In this document: piece by piece, positions 1-6,919 of the stretch
Layout: the number at the start of each line of letters is the position of its first letter
How positions within the stretch are numbered: position 1 is the first letter of the stretch
Source of the DNA: an archaeon
GTDB lineage: Archaea > Nanobdellota > Nanobdellia > Pacearchaeales > GW2011-AR1
Direction: 5' to 3'
Assembly (NCBI GenBank): GCA_027318675.1
Contig: DAHVOT010000002.1
Span: forward strand, 1 to 25,898
Length of the DNA stretch: 25,898 nucleotides
Notes under the pieces: model-generated
Databases searched by the model: none
What the model saw: only the letters and a program-made list of their open reading frames with translations
What the model was told of the DNA's origin: nothing
Made by a program: the position numbers and the translations under genes

Positions 1-34
1 TAACAGAAAAACAGGAAAGAGAAAAATAGATACC

Positions 35-1075
35 TCAATTAATCAATTTTCTAACTCTTTTTTCAAATTCCAGAATATCTTCCTTTCTAATTTGAGCTCC
101 AACTGCATTATCATGGCCTCCTCCTGTTGCACTCTCCAATCCAGCTATCGCCTCCAAAATTATCTTTTTAACATCATTACCTCTAGCAGATATATTGGCC
201 TTAATCCCTTTATTATATAAAACAACAATAATCTTATTAGGATAGGCATATTTCAAGGCATTAGCAATATCTGAACTCATACTTGTATCTCCAGAATACT
301 TAAAAAATAAAAGTTTCTCAGAATTTGCAGATTTCCTTGCCTTCTCTAAGATCTTCTTATATTTTTTATCCACTTCGTAAAATCTTTTATGCATTAATTT
401 GTTCTTGCTATTCTCTTGCAAAAAATCATAAGGAGTTTTACAAGATATAAGAAATTTAACCATTGAGATTACATTACTTATTTTATCTTTTAATCCAAAT
501 CCAAGAATTCTTGCAATCTTCCCAATTTCAGAACCATAAAAAATATTAAATGCTTCATCATCCTTTTTGCATAATTCTGGAAAATCTCTCATAAAGTCTT
601 TATAAAAATCAGGGACTAAATTATCTGAAATACATCCTGCAATTGCAATCCATAAATCTTCTCTTCTTTTAGTTATACTATAACAGATGTATGTAACCGG
701 TTCACTACTTTTCTCCTTGGAAAATAGAGGATTATAATAATTAATATAATCTGGGATTTTTTCTGGTAAAATTTCATGATGATCTATCCAAACAATAGGT
801 ATGTTTTTCTTTTCAACTTCTTTAACAAAATCTTCTGATACTTCTGGTTTATCCAAAATAAAAATATAATCTGAATTAAACTCCTCCACTTTCCTAAGAT
901 AATCTTTAGTTAAAGCAGGAGAAGTTTTTATGGGAAATCCTTTTCCCCTACCCAAATATTTTTGTAAAAGTAAAAAACTACATAAGCCGTCTTGATCATT
1001 ATCAAAAAAGAAAACTGGATTTTGTGAATTATTTAAATGATCTCTAATTTCCTGCAATTGTTCTTTTGTTAACAT
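35..1075 (-). CDS. DHH/DHHA1 family phosphoesterase (possible c-di-AMP or oligonucleotide phosphodiesterase)
   Basis: This 346-residue stand-alone DHH-DHHA1 protein is a predicted Mn-dependent phosphodiesterase. Visible motifs are DNDQDG at residues 25-30 (motif I), an Asp at 75, DHH at 98-100, GCISDN near 146-152, and a C-terminal GGGH at 318-321 of the DHHA1 substrate-binding domain. There is no membrane segment and no PAS or GGDEF domain, so it is not a GdpP-type protein. Its length matches DhhP/NrnA-like enzymes, but archaeal RecJ-like nucleases share the same motifs. The ATG lies one base after the stop of the upstream diadenylate cyclase, so the two genes are almost certainly co-transcribed. 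That context favours c-di-AMP or pApA hydrolysis; this is inference. The family call is secure, the substrate is not. Confidence 0.88.
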   Translation of the reverse strand: MLTKEQLQEIRDHLNNSQNPVFFFDNDQDGLCSFLLLQKYLGRGKGFPIKTSPALTKDYLRKVEEFNSDYIFILDKPEVSEDFVKEVEKKNIPIVWIDHHEILPEKIPDYINYYNPLFSKEKSSEPVTYICYSITKRREDLWIAIAGCISDNLVPDFYKDFMRDFPELCKKDDEAFNIFYGSEIGKIARILGFGLKDKISNVISMVKFLISCKTPYDFLQENSKNKLMHKRFYEVDKKYKKILEKARKSANSEKLLFFKYSGDTSMSSDIANALKYAYPNKIIVVLYNKGIKANISARGNDVKKIILEAIAGLESATGGGHDNAVGAQIRKEDILEFEKRVRKLIN

Positions 1076-1076
1076 C

Positions 1077-2168
1077 TTATATTGGTTTTCCTATAACTAG
1101 TTTCTCTCTTAAACTATACACTTCTTCCTTAAAAAATGCTAGCATTCCCTCATTTTGAAATATTTTAAGTAATTCTTCATCATTTGCTAAAAGAATTTTA
1201 TCTAAGAATTGGAAATGAGCAATCAATGAACTAATATATCTTTCTAAAATATTCGTCTTGCTTAAGATTCTTAATCCTTTTGGAGAGATTTGCTTATCAT
1301 GCAACTCTTCAAACAACATTCTTGAAATATTAAAAGGCTCAAGAAGAAAATCAAAATCCATCTTCTCCAAAACTTTTTCAGCATAAGCAAAATTAGCACC
1401 AAAATAGTCCTTGAGAAGCAATTCTTCTTCTCTGTCTAAACCTTTAGTTAGGTCCTTTAAACTCATACTTACAATTGCACCTTCTCTACCTAATTCCACA
1501 AGATATCTCTTTACAATCTCTGATATTCTTTTAATTATCTCAAATCTTTGTATAACTCCACAAACATCTTTAACAGTGACTATCCTTTGAAGTTCCATTA
1601 AATTCAAGTTAGTAATGGCTTCATTAAAACTCTCTCTTTGTTTCTCTAAAATCTGAAGTGTTTCAGCAGCTCTTCTTAATATCTCTGAGCTATCTTTAAG
1701 CTCATGTCTTTTATCTCCCTGATAAATTGTAATTTTTTTCTTTCTCTCTGATATTGCTATAACGATTGCTCCAGTTTGTTTAGCTGTTCTCTCTGCAGAT
1801 TTATGTCTTGTTCCTGTCTCCCTTGTAGTTATCTCTGGACTTGGAGAAAGAAAAGAATTTGCATATAATATCTTCTTAACATTTTTAGAGAGTATTATTG
1901 CTCCGTCCATTTTAGCTAACTCTACTAGTTTTTGTGGAGTAAATTTAGAATGAATTCCAAATCCTTTTTGATAAGCAGAAGAAAGATTTCCATTATCTAT
2001 TACTATTAAAGCACCCATACCTGCATTAAGCAAATCATCCATTGCAACTCTTATAGATGTTCCAGGAGCAACCATTTTAAGAACATCCATAAAATCTTTT
2101 TCAACAACAGTTTTTTCTTGTTCACTCTGAGGAATAAACAAATCACCTATCTCTTTATTTTCATCCAT
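1077..2168 (-). CDS. disA: DisA-like diadenylate cyclase (c-di-AMP synthase)
   Basis: The product is predicted to condense two ATP into cyclic di-AMP. The 363 residues follow bacterial DisA closely in order and length (about 360). An N-terminal DAC domain carries DGA at 88-90 and GTRHKSAER at 119-127. A helical spine spans about 160-290 and a helix-hairpin-helix segment about 295-331 (SPKGLRIL). The second HhH hairpin of bacterial DisA, normally a GIG-type turn, is poorly kept here (around IFQNEGMLAF), so branched-DNA binding may be weakened. It is the first gene of a two-gene operon with a DHH phosphoesterase. A TATA-like box about 24 bases upstream supports a leaderless ATG start. The cyclase call is strong; a DNA-scanning role is uncertain. 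Confidence 0.92.
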   Translation of the reverse strand: MDENKEIGDLFIPQSEQEKTVVEKDFMDVLKMVAPGTSIRVAMDDLLNAGMGALIVIDNGNLSSAYQKGFGIHSKFTPQKLVELAKMDGAIILSKNVKKILYANSFLSPSPEITTRETGTRHKSAERTAKQTGAIVIAISERKKKITIYQGDKRHELKDSSEILRRAAETLQILEKQRESFNEAITNLNLMELQRIVTVKDVCGVIQRFEIIKRISEIVKRYLVELGREGAIVSMSLKDLTKGLDREEELLLKDYFGANFAYAEKVLEKMDFDFLLEPFNISRMLFEELHDKQISPKGLRILSKTNILERYISSLIAHFQFLDKILLANDEELLKIFQNEGMLAFFKEEVYSLREKLVIGKPI

Positions 2169-2185
2169 AAAAAAATGAATAAAGA

Positions 2186-2197
2186 ACGTATATTTAA
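2186..2197 (-). promoter_or_regulatory. Predicted TATA box of disA-DHH operon
   Basis: On the minus strand an AT-rich box reading CTTAAATATA lies about 24 bases before the disA ATG. That is the spacing expected for archaeal leaderless transcription. The box abuts the 3' end of the deoxyhypusine synthase gene, so the operon may have its own promoter rather than depend on read-through. This is pattern evidence only. Confidence 0.5.
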
Positions 2198-2201
2198 GCT
2201 T

Positions 2202-3206
2202 TTATATAGAAATTTTAGCAAATGTTTTTGCAACAAGTAAAGGCAATAAAATTGTGGCATCTCCATAAACTTTAACTCTCTTACATTCAGGGGTTAACTT
2301 ACCCCAAGAAACAGCCTCTTCTGGAAGAGCACCAGCATCACTTCCATCAAATTCCTGAGCATTATTAATATAAACTGCATAATCTGCACCGTTTCTATAC
2401 AAATGAGCATTTAAAATAGCATGTTTAACAATTCCAGCACCAACAATTAATACTCCAGATTTTTCAATACCAGTAGTAGATTCGTTTAATTGTCTTGTTT
2501 CTTCTGCAATATCTACCTTAAAGTCTTCATGTTTATATTTAAAGAAATAAACCATATCCCCAAAGCTTCCGTCTAAAATTGCTGGACAGTAAATAGGAAC
2601 TTTATTTTTCCATGCCCAATAACAGATACTTTTTTTATTATTTATTTTTTCTCCAAATTTCCAGATTATTTCATAAGGGGCATAAATCTTTCCTGTCTTT
2701 TTCTGTTCTTGATACATCTCTTCAAGAATAGGCATTGAAAATTCTTCAAATTTTATATAATTATTATTTGGAACAAGCAAATTTCCTATTCTGTTTATAG
2801 CTTTCTCTCTAAGTTCTTTCCCAGGCAATCTAAAATCTCCTAAAACAGTATCCCCTAAACACTTTATTATATCTTCTTCAAAACCTCCTCCGCTTGTAAC
2901 ACACACATCCACTTTTTTATGCTCAACTAAATACCTTATTACTTCTCTTAAGCCAGAACTGACTATATTTGAGGTATACCCCAAATAAATTTTGGATTTG
3001 ACTTTAATCATTTCATTTACAATATCCATTGCTTCTCCAAGATTTGAAGCCTGAAATCCAGTATTTGTAAAACTCTCAAGAATCTTATTGTAATCTACTC
3101 CTTTGTTAAAATCATATCCTTCTATTATCTTTCCTTCAATTTTTCCTGATTTTTTAAGTATATTCTTAGATACTTCTGATTCTTGATTTTTAATTGATTT
3201 CTTCAT
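2202..3206 (-). CDS. dys: Deoxyhypusine synthase
   Basis: The enzyme transfers the aminobutyl group of spermidine to a lysine of aIF5A, the first step of hypusine formation. Family signatures are clear: TGFQASNLGEA near the N-terminus, the NAD-site loop TSGGGFEED, the NGADYAVYINNAQEFDGSDAG block, and EAVSWGKL, whose Lys (about residue 303) aligns with the catalytic Lys329 of the human enzyme. I place the start at the ATG at 3206 (334 residues). An in-frame TTG nine bases upstream would add three residues, but the ATG lies about 24 bases from a TATA-like box, which fits a leaderless start. The sequence is complete with no missing key residue. This gene is a strong archaeal/eukaryotic marker. 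Confidence 0.96.
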   Translation of the reverse strand: MKKSIKNQESEVSKNILKKSGKIEGKIIEGYDFNKGVDYNKILESFTNTGFQASNLGEAMDIVNEMIKVKSKIYLGYTSNIVSSGLREVIRYLVEHKKVDVCVTSGGGFEEDIIKCLGDTVLGDFRLPGKELREKAINRIGNLLVPNNNYIKFEEFSMPILEEMYQEQKKTGKIYAPYEIIWKFGEKINNKKSICYWAWKNKVPIYCPAILDGSFGDMVYFFKYKHEDFKVDIAEETRQLNESTTGIEKSGVLIVGAGIVKHAILNAHLYRNGADYAVYINNAQEFDGSDAGALPEEAVSWGKLTPECKRVKVYGDATILLPLLVAKTFAKISI

Positions 3207-3289
3207 TAAATACAATAATTAAATCAACTTAAAAATCTATCTTTGACTATCAAAATCTTTTTAAAGAAAAACCTCATTGTAAAAACACA
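3207..3289. promoter_or_regulatory. Divergent promoter region, dys and small membrane protein
   Basis: The 83-base divergent intergenic region holds a TATA-like TTTTTAAA at 3258-3264, 26-32 bases before the plus-strand ATG at 3290. A minus-strand box (TTTTTAAG, around 3227-3234) lies about 24 bases before the dys ATG. Both fit leaderless starts. Confidence 0.45.
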
Positions 3290-3481
3290 ATGAACAAATG
3301 GTTTGAATTAATTTTAGGAGTTATTCTTCTTGTAGGAACTGTAGCTCTTGTTCTCCCAGGAATGCCTTTAGACTCTTGGGGATTTGCAGCTTGGACAGTC
3401 CTAAAAGGTGGACTAACCTGGATAGTTGCTTTACTAGGATTAATTCTTATAATTCTTGGAATAAGTGAAATAAAGGGTTAA
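3290..3481 (+). CDS. Small two-helix membrane protein, unknown function
   Basis: The 63-residue protein has two hydrophobic helices, roughly residues 5-24 and 42-60, separated by a short segment rich in Gly, Trp and Ala. It ends in a short charged tail (SEIKG). Small proteins of this general look, starting MNKWFE, are common in DPANN genomes as I recall them, but I know no function. The ATG is preceded by a TATA-like box at the right distance, and hydrophobic codons run without a break, so it is probably a real gene. It converges on the SpoIIM-family gene with 12 bases between them. Confidence 0.75.
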   Translation: MNKWFELILGVILLVGTVALVLPGMPLDSWGFAAWTVLKGGLTWIVALLGLILIILGISEIKG

Positions 3482-3493
3482 ATCACTTTAATT

Positions 3494-4132
3494 CTAAACA
3501 AAAATAAGAATTCCCTCGATTATTGCAGCGATTATTAAAAGAGGAATTATAACAAAAATAAACACTCTTAACGATTCCTTAAAGAAGTAAACAAATTTAT
3601 TCATCATATCTTTATAAAATATAAATGTACCAAATTTAATTCCCATTGCAAATGAAATAAAAATAGCAGGCAACTCAAAAATTCCATGAGGTAAAAGATT
3701 AAGCAAGGAACCTGCACCAGAAGAAGAAACTGCCAAATAAGAGACAAATCCAACAACATATCCATTAGCTAAAGTAAAAAGTACAGAAGGTATACCAATA
3801 AAAAAACCCCAAAGAACACCTGCAAAACCTACACGAAGATTATTTAGAAAAATAAAAAGAATCATCTGAGATGAATTCATACCTTGTGTGTCTTTTAAGA
3901 TTTTATCTATATATTCAAGAATAAATGAGGATATCTCTTCAGGATGATATACATAACCTAAGATTAAAGAAAATAAAAAAAGCCCAATAACCAAAAAAAT
4001 AAATTTTTTAGAATTCTTAAGATAATCAAAACATTTCGAATAATTTTTAGAGATAAAATGAGTAATCTTATTGTTCTCATTCTCTTTCTTTTTTGTCTTA
4101 TCTTTTTGCTTCTCTCCTCTCTTTAACTTCAT
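3494..4132 (-). CDS. SpoIIM/DUF95 family integral membrane protein
   Basis: The 212-residue protein has a basic, cytosolic N-terminus (about residues 1-40, very Lys-rich) followed by about five membrane segments. Signature blocks of the SpoIIM family are FLNNLRVGFAGVLWGFFIG (about 95-113) and LLPHGIFELPAIFIS (about 146-160). The family is named after Bacillus engulfment protein SpoIIM but is widespread in non-sporulating archaea, where its role is unknown. Sporulation should not be inferred. It has its own TATA-like box, so it may be transcribed apart from the rhomboid-TFE pair upstream. Confidence 0.87.
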   Translation of the reverse strand: MKLKRGEKQKDKTKKKENENNKITHFISKNYSKCFDYLKNSKKFIFLVIGLFLFSLILGYVYHPEEISSFILEYIDKILKDTQGMNSSQMILFIFLNNLRVGFAGVLWGFFIGIPSVLFTLANGYVVGFVSYLAVSSSGAGSLLNLLPHGIFELPAIFISFAMGIKFGTFIFYKDMMNKFVYFFKESLRVFIFVIIPLLIIAAIIEGILIFV

Positions 4133-4150
4133 AATTCAATCAAGTAAGAA

Positions 4151-4160
4151 TTATATATAA
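4151..4160 (-). promoter_or_regulatory. Predicted TATA box of SpoIIM-family gene
   Basis: TTATATATAA is centred about 24 bases before the ATG at 4132 on the minus strand. It lies just past the 3' end of the rhomboid gene. The gap and the rhomboid tail also carry two copies of AAACTAACTAAA (4159-4170 and 4181-4192), of unknown meaning. Confidence 0.55.
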
Positions 4161-4183
4161 AACTAACTAAACTTAAAACTAAA

Positions 4184-4855
4184 CTAACTAAATCTTTTTT
4201 GAATATATTTTATCTTATTTTTATATTTGCTTCTTAAAAACAGCCCATAAATTAAACCAGCAATCAATCCTCCAAGATGAGCTGTGTTACCTATAGAAAT
4301 ATTTCCTGCTAAAGAAATAGCCCAAAGCAAAATTAACATACCTGGAGCAGCATATTTCATTTTTATAGGTATAGGGATAAACATCACATATACTGGCAAA
4401 TTAGGAGTAAGAAGCATAAGCAACCCAATTAACCCAAATAATGCACCAGATGCTCCTACAGCATATGCATTAAAATCTGAACTGAAAAATAAACTCATAA
4501 CAACAAAAAATAATGATGCAAAAATTCCTGAAAAAAGATAAAACCAAATATATCTCTTTCTACCAATTATTTTCTCTATAAGAGAACCTGCAAAAAATAA
4601 AGAAAGCATATTAACAAATAAATGGAAGAAACCAGCATGCATAAACATACTTGTTAAAAAAGTCCAAATATATTTACCTTCTAAAATATTAGCAGGTTTT
4701 ATTGCTATAAAATCCCATGAAATAAAATTAAACTTCACAAGTATTGTAAAAATAATGAAAAGAACAACATTTAATATTATCAAAAGAGTATTCAAACTAA
4801 GAGAATCAAAAATACTTCTTCTCTTTTTAGGATAAACTTGATAAACGTATGCCAT
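4184..4855 (-). CDS. Rhomboid family intramembrane serine protease
   Basis: The protein is predicted to cleave membrane proteins within the bilayer. The 223 residues contain six or so hydrophobic helices and the full active-site set. HxxxxHxxxN sits in helix 2 (H73, H78, N82, in HAGFFHLFVN), the nucleophile motif GASG carries Ser136, and the catalytic His193 is in NTAHLGG. The N-terminus is short and basic and the C-terminus is Lys-rich, as usual for simple six-helix rhomboids. The gene follows TFE by 16 bases on the same strand, so the two likely form an operon. Substrates cannot be deduced. Confidence 0.95.
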   Translation of the reverse strand: MAYVYQVYPKKRRSIFDSLSLNTLLIILNVVLFIIFTILVKFNFISWDFIAIKPANILEGKYIWTFLTSMFMHAGFFHLFVNMLSLFFAGSLIEKIIGRKRYIWFYLFSGIFASLFFVVMSLFFSSDFNAYAVGASGALFGLIGLLMLLTPNLPVYVMFIPIPIKMKYAAPGMLILLWAISLAGNISIGNTAHLGGLIAGLIYGLFLRSKYKNKIKYIQKRFS

Positions 4856-4871
4856 TTTAATCTAAAACTAT

Positions 4872-5606
4872 CTATTTCTTTTTAGATACTTTTTTAGTTT
4901 TTGTCTTTATTTCTTTTTTAACAACCTTTTTAGCCTTAGAAGGAACAGTTTGTTTTTTCTTTAAAGAATCTTTTTTCTCTTTCTCTCTTGCTTCCTTCTG
5001 CAATCTTCTATTTTCTTCTCTCTTTTTAATCTTCTCGTTTTCTATTTTTTTAATCTCTTTCATCTTAATCTTATCTAATTTCGCTTTTTCTATTGTAATT
5101 TGCTCTTCAACCAATTTAAGTTTATTTTCTAATTTTTCTTCATTCTTTTTAAATTCTTTAAGAACCTTTTCATTATCCTTAACTGTGAATACTTCTCCAC
5201 ACTCATTACAAGTAAAATCATGGAGCATTGCATTCTCCTCATTATATTCTATATTACACCTTTCACAAACATAGAATCTCTTAGTCTCTCTGCTTTTTAT
5301 TTGATTTCTTAATTGAGTTAAGTTTTTAGTAATCAAATCACGTAAAAATTCCAGAGACTTTAATACTTCTATCTTCCAAAAATAAGTATACCATCCTTTT
5401 TTCTTGTCTTTCTTTCTTATTGAAGAAACCAAACCCTGATCAGAGATTTTATACAAGATATTTCTAGTTTGATTTATTGTAAGGTCCAGTTTTTTTGCTA
5501 TTATAAATTCATTAACATATTTCTCTTCTTCAAGTAAATTTACAATAGGCTCTCCTGGCTTTCCGACGACAATAGAAATAACCTCGTTTAAAAAGTTTTT
5601 TAGCAT
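4872..5606 (-). CDS. tfe: Transcription factor E (TFE alpha) with long charged tail
   Basis: TFE helps TBP/TFB open promoters and stabilises the RNA polymerase open complex. Residues 1-85 form the winged-helix domain (YVNEFIIAKKL, NQTRNILYKI, and the YTYFW wing). A zinc ribbon follows with C114/C117 and C133/C136 (YVCERC and FTCNEC). Archaeal TFE is typically about 170-180 residues; this one has 244. The extra part, from about residue 145 on, is a Lys/Glu-rich coiled coil ending in a poly-Lys tail. The ATG lies about 27 bases from a TATA-like box. The family call is secure; the role of the tail is unknown. Confidence 0.95.
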   Translation of the reverse strand: MLKNFLNEVISIVVGKPGEPIVNLLEEEKYVNEFIIAKKLDLTINQTRNILYKISDQGLVSSIRKKDKKKGWYTYFWKIEVLKSLEFLRDLITKNLTQLRNQIKSRETKRFYVCERCNIEYNEENAMLHDFTCNECGEVFTVKDNEKVLKEFKKNEEKLENKLKLVEEQITIEKAKLDKIKMKEIKKIENEKIKKREENRRLQKEAREKEKKDSLKKKQTVPSKAKKVVKKEIKTKTKKVSKKK

Positions 5607-5731
5607 CGAAATAATAAAAATACCCCAATTATATATTTTTCGTTTTAGTTAAAAAACACAAAAAGATAAAAGTTTTTAAACCTATATTATCTCTTATATA
5701 TATTAAAAAGAGATAGATCAAAAACACAAAA
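5607..5731. promoter_or_regulatory. Divergent promoter region, tfe and coiled-coil operon
   Basis: In this 125-base divergent spacer, an AT box around 5629-5638 (ATATATAATTG on the minus strand) sits about 27 bases before the tfe ATG. TATATATTAAAA at 5696-5707 sits about 30 bases before the plus-strand ATG at 5732. An additional TTTTTAAACC near 5673-5682 could be a second upstream element. No other structure was seen. Confidence 0.5.
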
Positions 5732-6505
5732 ATGGGTTTATTCGGAAAAAAAGAGAACAAAGTAGAGGTGAAAAAGACTTCAAGTACTCCAGAGCTTCCA
5801 GAATTACCAAAATTACCCGAATTTCCTCCATTATCTAATGCTTCTATTTCTTCTCCATCATTAAAACATGAAGATGAAAAATTACCTCAACTTCCAACAT
5901 TCCCAAATAATTCTTTAGGAAACAAATTCACACAAAATACTATTAAAGAAGCCGTAGCTGGGGAAAAAGAGGATAAAGAGGTTTTCGTTGCAGAGGATTT
6001 ACCTGAAGAACATATAGGAATGATGCAAAAACCTCTGATAAAAAAATCTTTCAGTAAAGACTACGATGATTATGAGCAGAGTATAAGTGGTTCAAAACCA
6101 GAAAAGAAATTCAGTCAAGAATATGAAGATGAAGATATGCCAGATACTGAAGAGATTTATGAAAGAATGATTCCTGCAATACCTTCAAAACCAGCAACGC
6201 CTCAAAAAATATCTCCTCCAAAATCAACTTCAAAGGTAATAGATAATTCCGAAGAATATGCAGTAAAGAATTATATGACTAAAAAAGCTGAACCTGTATT
6301 CATAAGAATAGATAAATTTGAAGAGAGTATTAAAATTTTCCAAGATATAAAATCACAGATTTCTGAAATAGAAAAGCTCATCAAAAATACAAAAGAAATA
6401 AAGGCAAAAGAGGAAGAGGAGCTTTCATCTTGGGAGAAAGAAATACAAACAATAAAGAATCAGATAGAAAAAGTTAACCAAGATATCTTCTCAAGAGTAG
6501 GATGA
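5732..6505 (+). CDS. Proline-rich, coiled-coil protein of unknown function
   Basis: I do not recognise this 257-residue protein. Residues 18-35 are a Pro-rich stretch of PELPKLPEFP type, followed by a low-complexity acidic/Ser/Pro region to about 175. A conserved-looking segment then runs from about 176 (NYMTKKAEPVFIRIDKFEES) into a C-terminal coiled coil (about 190-257). There is no signal peptide, membrane segment or enzyme motif. Its stop overlaps the start of the next coiled-coil gene (ATGA), which suggests translational coupling and a physical partnership. The layout, a disordered N-terminus plus a C-terminal helix bundle, suggests a scaffold or adaptor; that is inference only. Confidence 0.75.
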   Translation: MGLFGKKENKVEVKKTSSTPELPELPKLPEFPPLSNASISSPSLKHEDEKLPQLPTFPNNSLGNKFTQNTIKEAVAGEKEDKEVFVAEDLPEEHIGMMQKPLIKKSFSKDYDDYEQSISGSKPEKKFSQEYEDEDMPDTEEIYERMIPAIPSKPATPQKISPPKSTSKVIDNSEEYAVKNYMTKKAEPVFIRIDKFEESIKIFQDIKSQISEIEKLIKNTKEIKAKEEEELSSWEKEIQTIKNQIEKVNQDIFSRVG

Positions 6506-6882
6506 AAGAACAAAGTGTTGTTCATATAAGGGTAGATTATGAAGATGCATTAGCTACTAAAAGAAATATTCTATCGGCAGAAGCAAATTTTTTAAAAGTT
6601 ATAAAAAGAATAAAAAGATATGAGCTTCTAAGAGGTGAAGAGCTTAACAACAGATTAAGAATTCAAAATAAGATAAAAGACCTTAAAACAAATATGACTA
6701 AAATTAATGAGGTTTTTCCTAAAGTAAAACTTCCTGAAATACTTAAGAAAAACGAAGTAGAAAAAAAGAAAAAAATAGAAGAGCAAGAAAAGATAAAAGA
6801 GCCTATAAAAGAAAAACACGAAGAAGATGATCTTGAAACACAATTAAGAGAAATCCAAGAAAAACTTATGAAACTCGGATAA
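6502..6882 (+). CDS. Small coiled-coil protein, probable partner of the upstream gene
   Basis: The 126-residue protein is almost entirely helical and charged. Residues 1-75 look like a helical hairpin (VDYEDALATKRNILSAEANF, then KRIKRYELLRGEELNNRL). A conserved-looking VFPKVKLPEI turn follows at about 72-81, and then a Lys/Glu-rich stretch leads to a final amphipathic helix (LETQLREIQEKLMKLG). Its ATG overlaps the stop of the preceding gene by four bases. Function unknown. The paired arrangement suggests a heteromeric coiled-coil complex. alaS follows after a short gap with its own TATA-like box. Confidence 0.72.
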   Translation: MKEQSVVHIRVDYEDALATKRNILSAEANFLKVIKRIKRYELLRGEELNNRLRIQNKIKDLKTNMTKINEVFPKVKLPEILKKNEVEKKKKIEEQEKIKEPIKEKHEEDDLETQLREIQEKLMKLG

Positions 6883-6886
6883 GCAA

Positions 6887-6900
6887 TATTTTTAAAAATA
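6887..6900 (+). promoter_or_regulatory. Predicted TATA box of alaS
   Basis: ATTTTTAAAAATA is centred about 27 bases before the ATG at 6920. It decides the alaS start in favour of that ATG over the TTG at 6911. Confidence 0.5.
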
Positions 6901-6919
6901 ACCTGATTCTTTGAATAAC

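Noticed and set aside
3494..4132. Evidence for sporulation from the SpoIIM-family protein
   Set aside because: The family is widespread in archaea and bacteria that do not sporulate, and no other sporulation gene is present.
4159..4192. A direct repeat AAACTAACTAAA as a regulatory element
   Set aside because: The second copy overlaps the rhomboid stop codon and the sequence is low-complexity; I do not give it a function.
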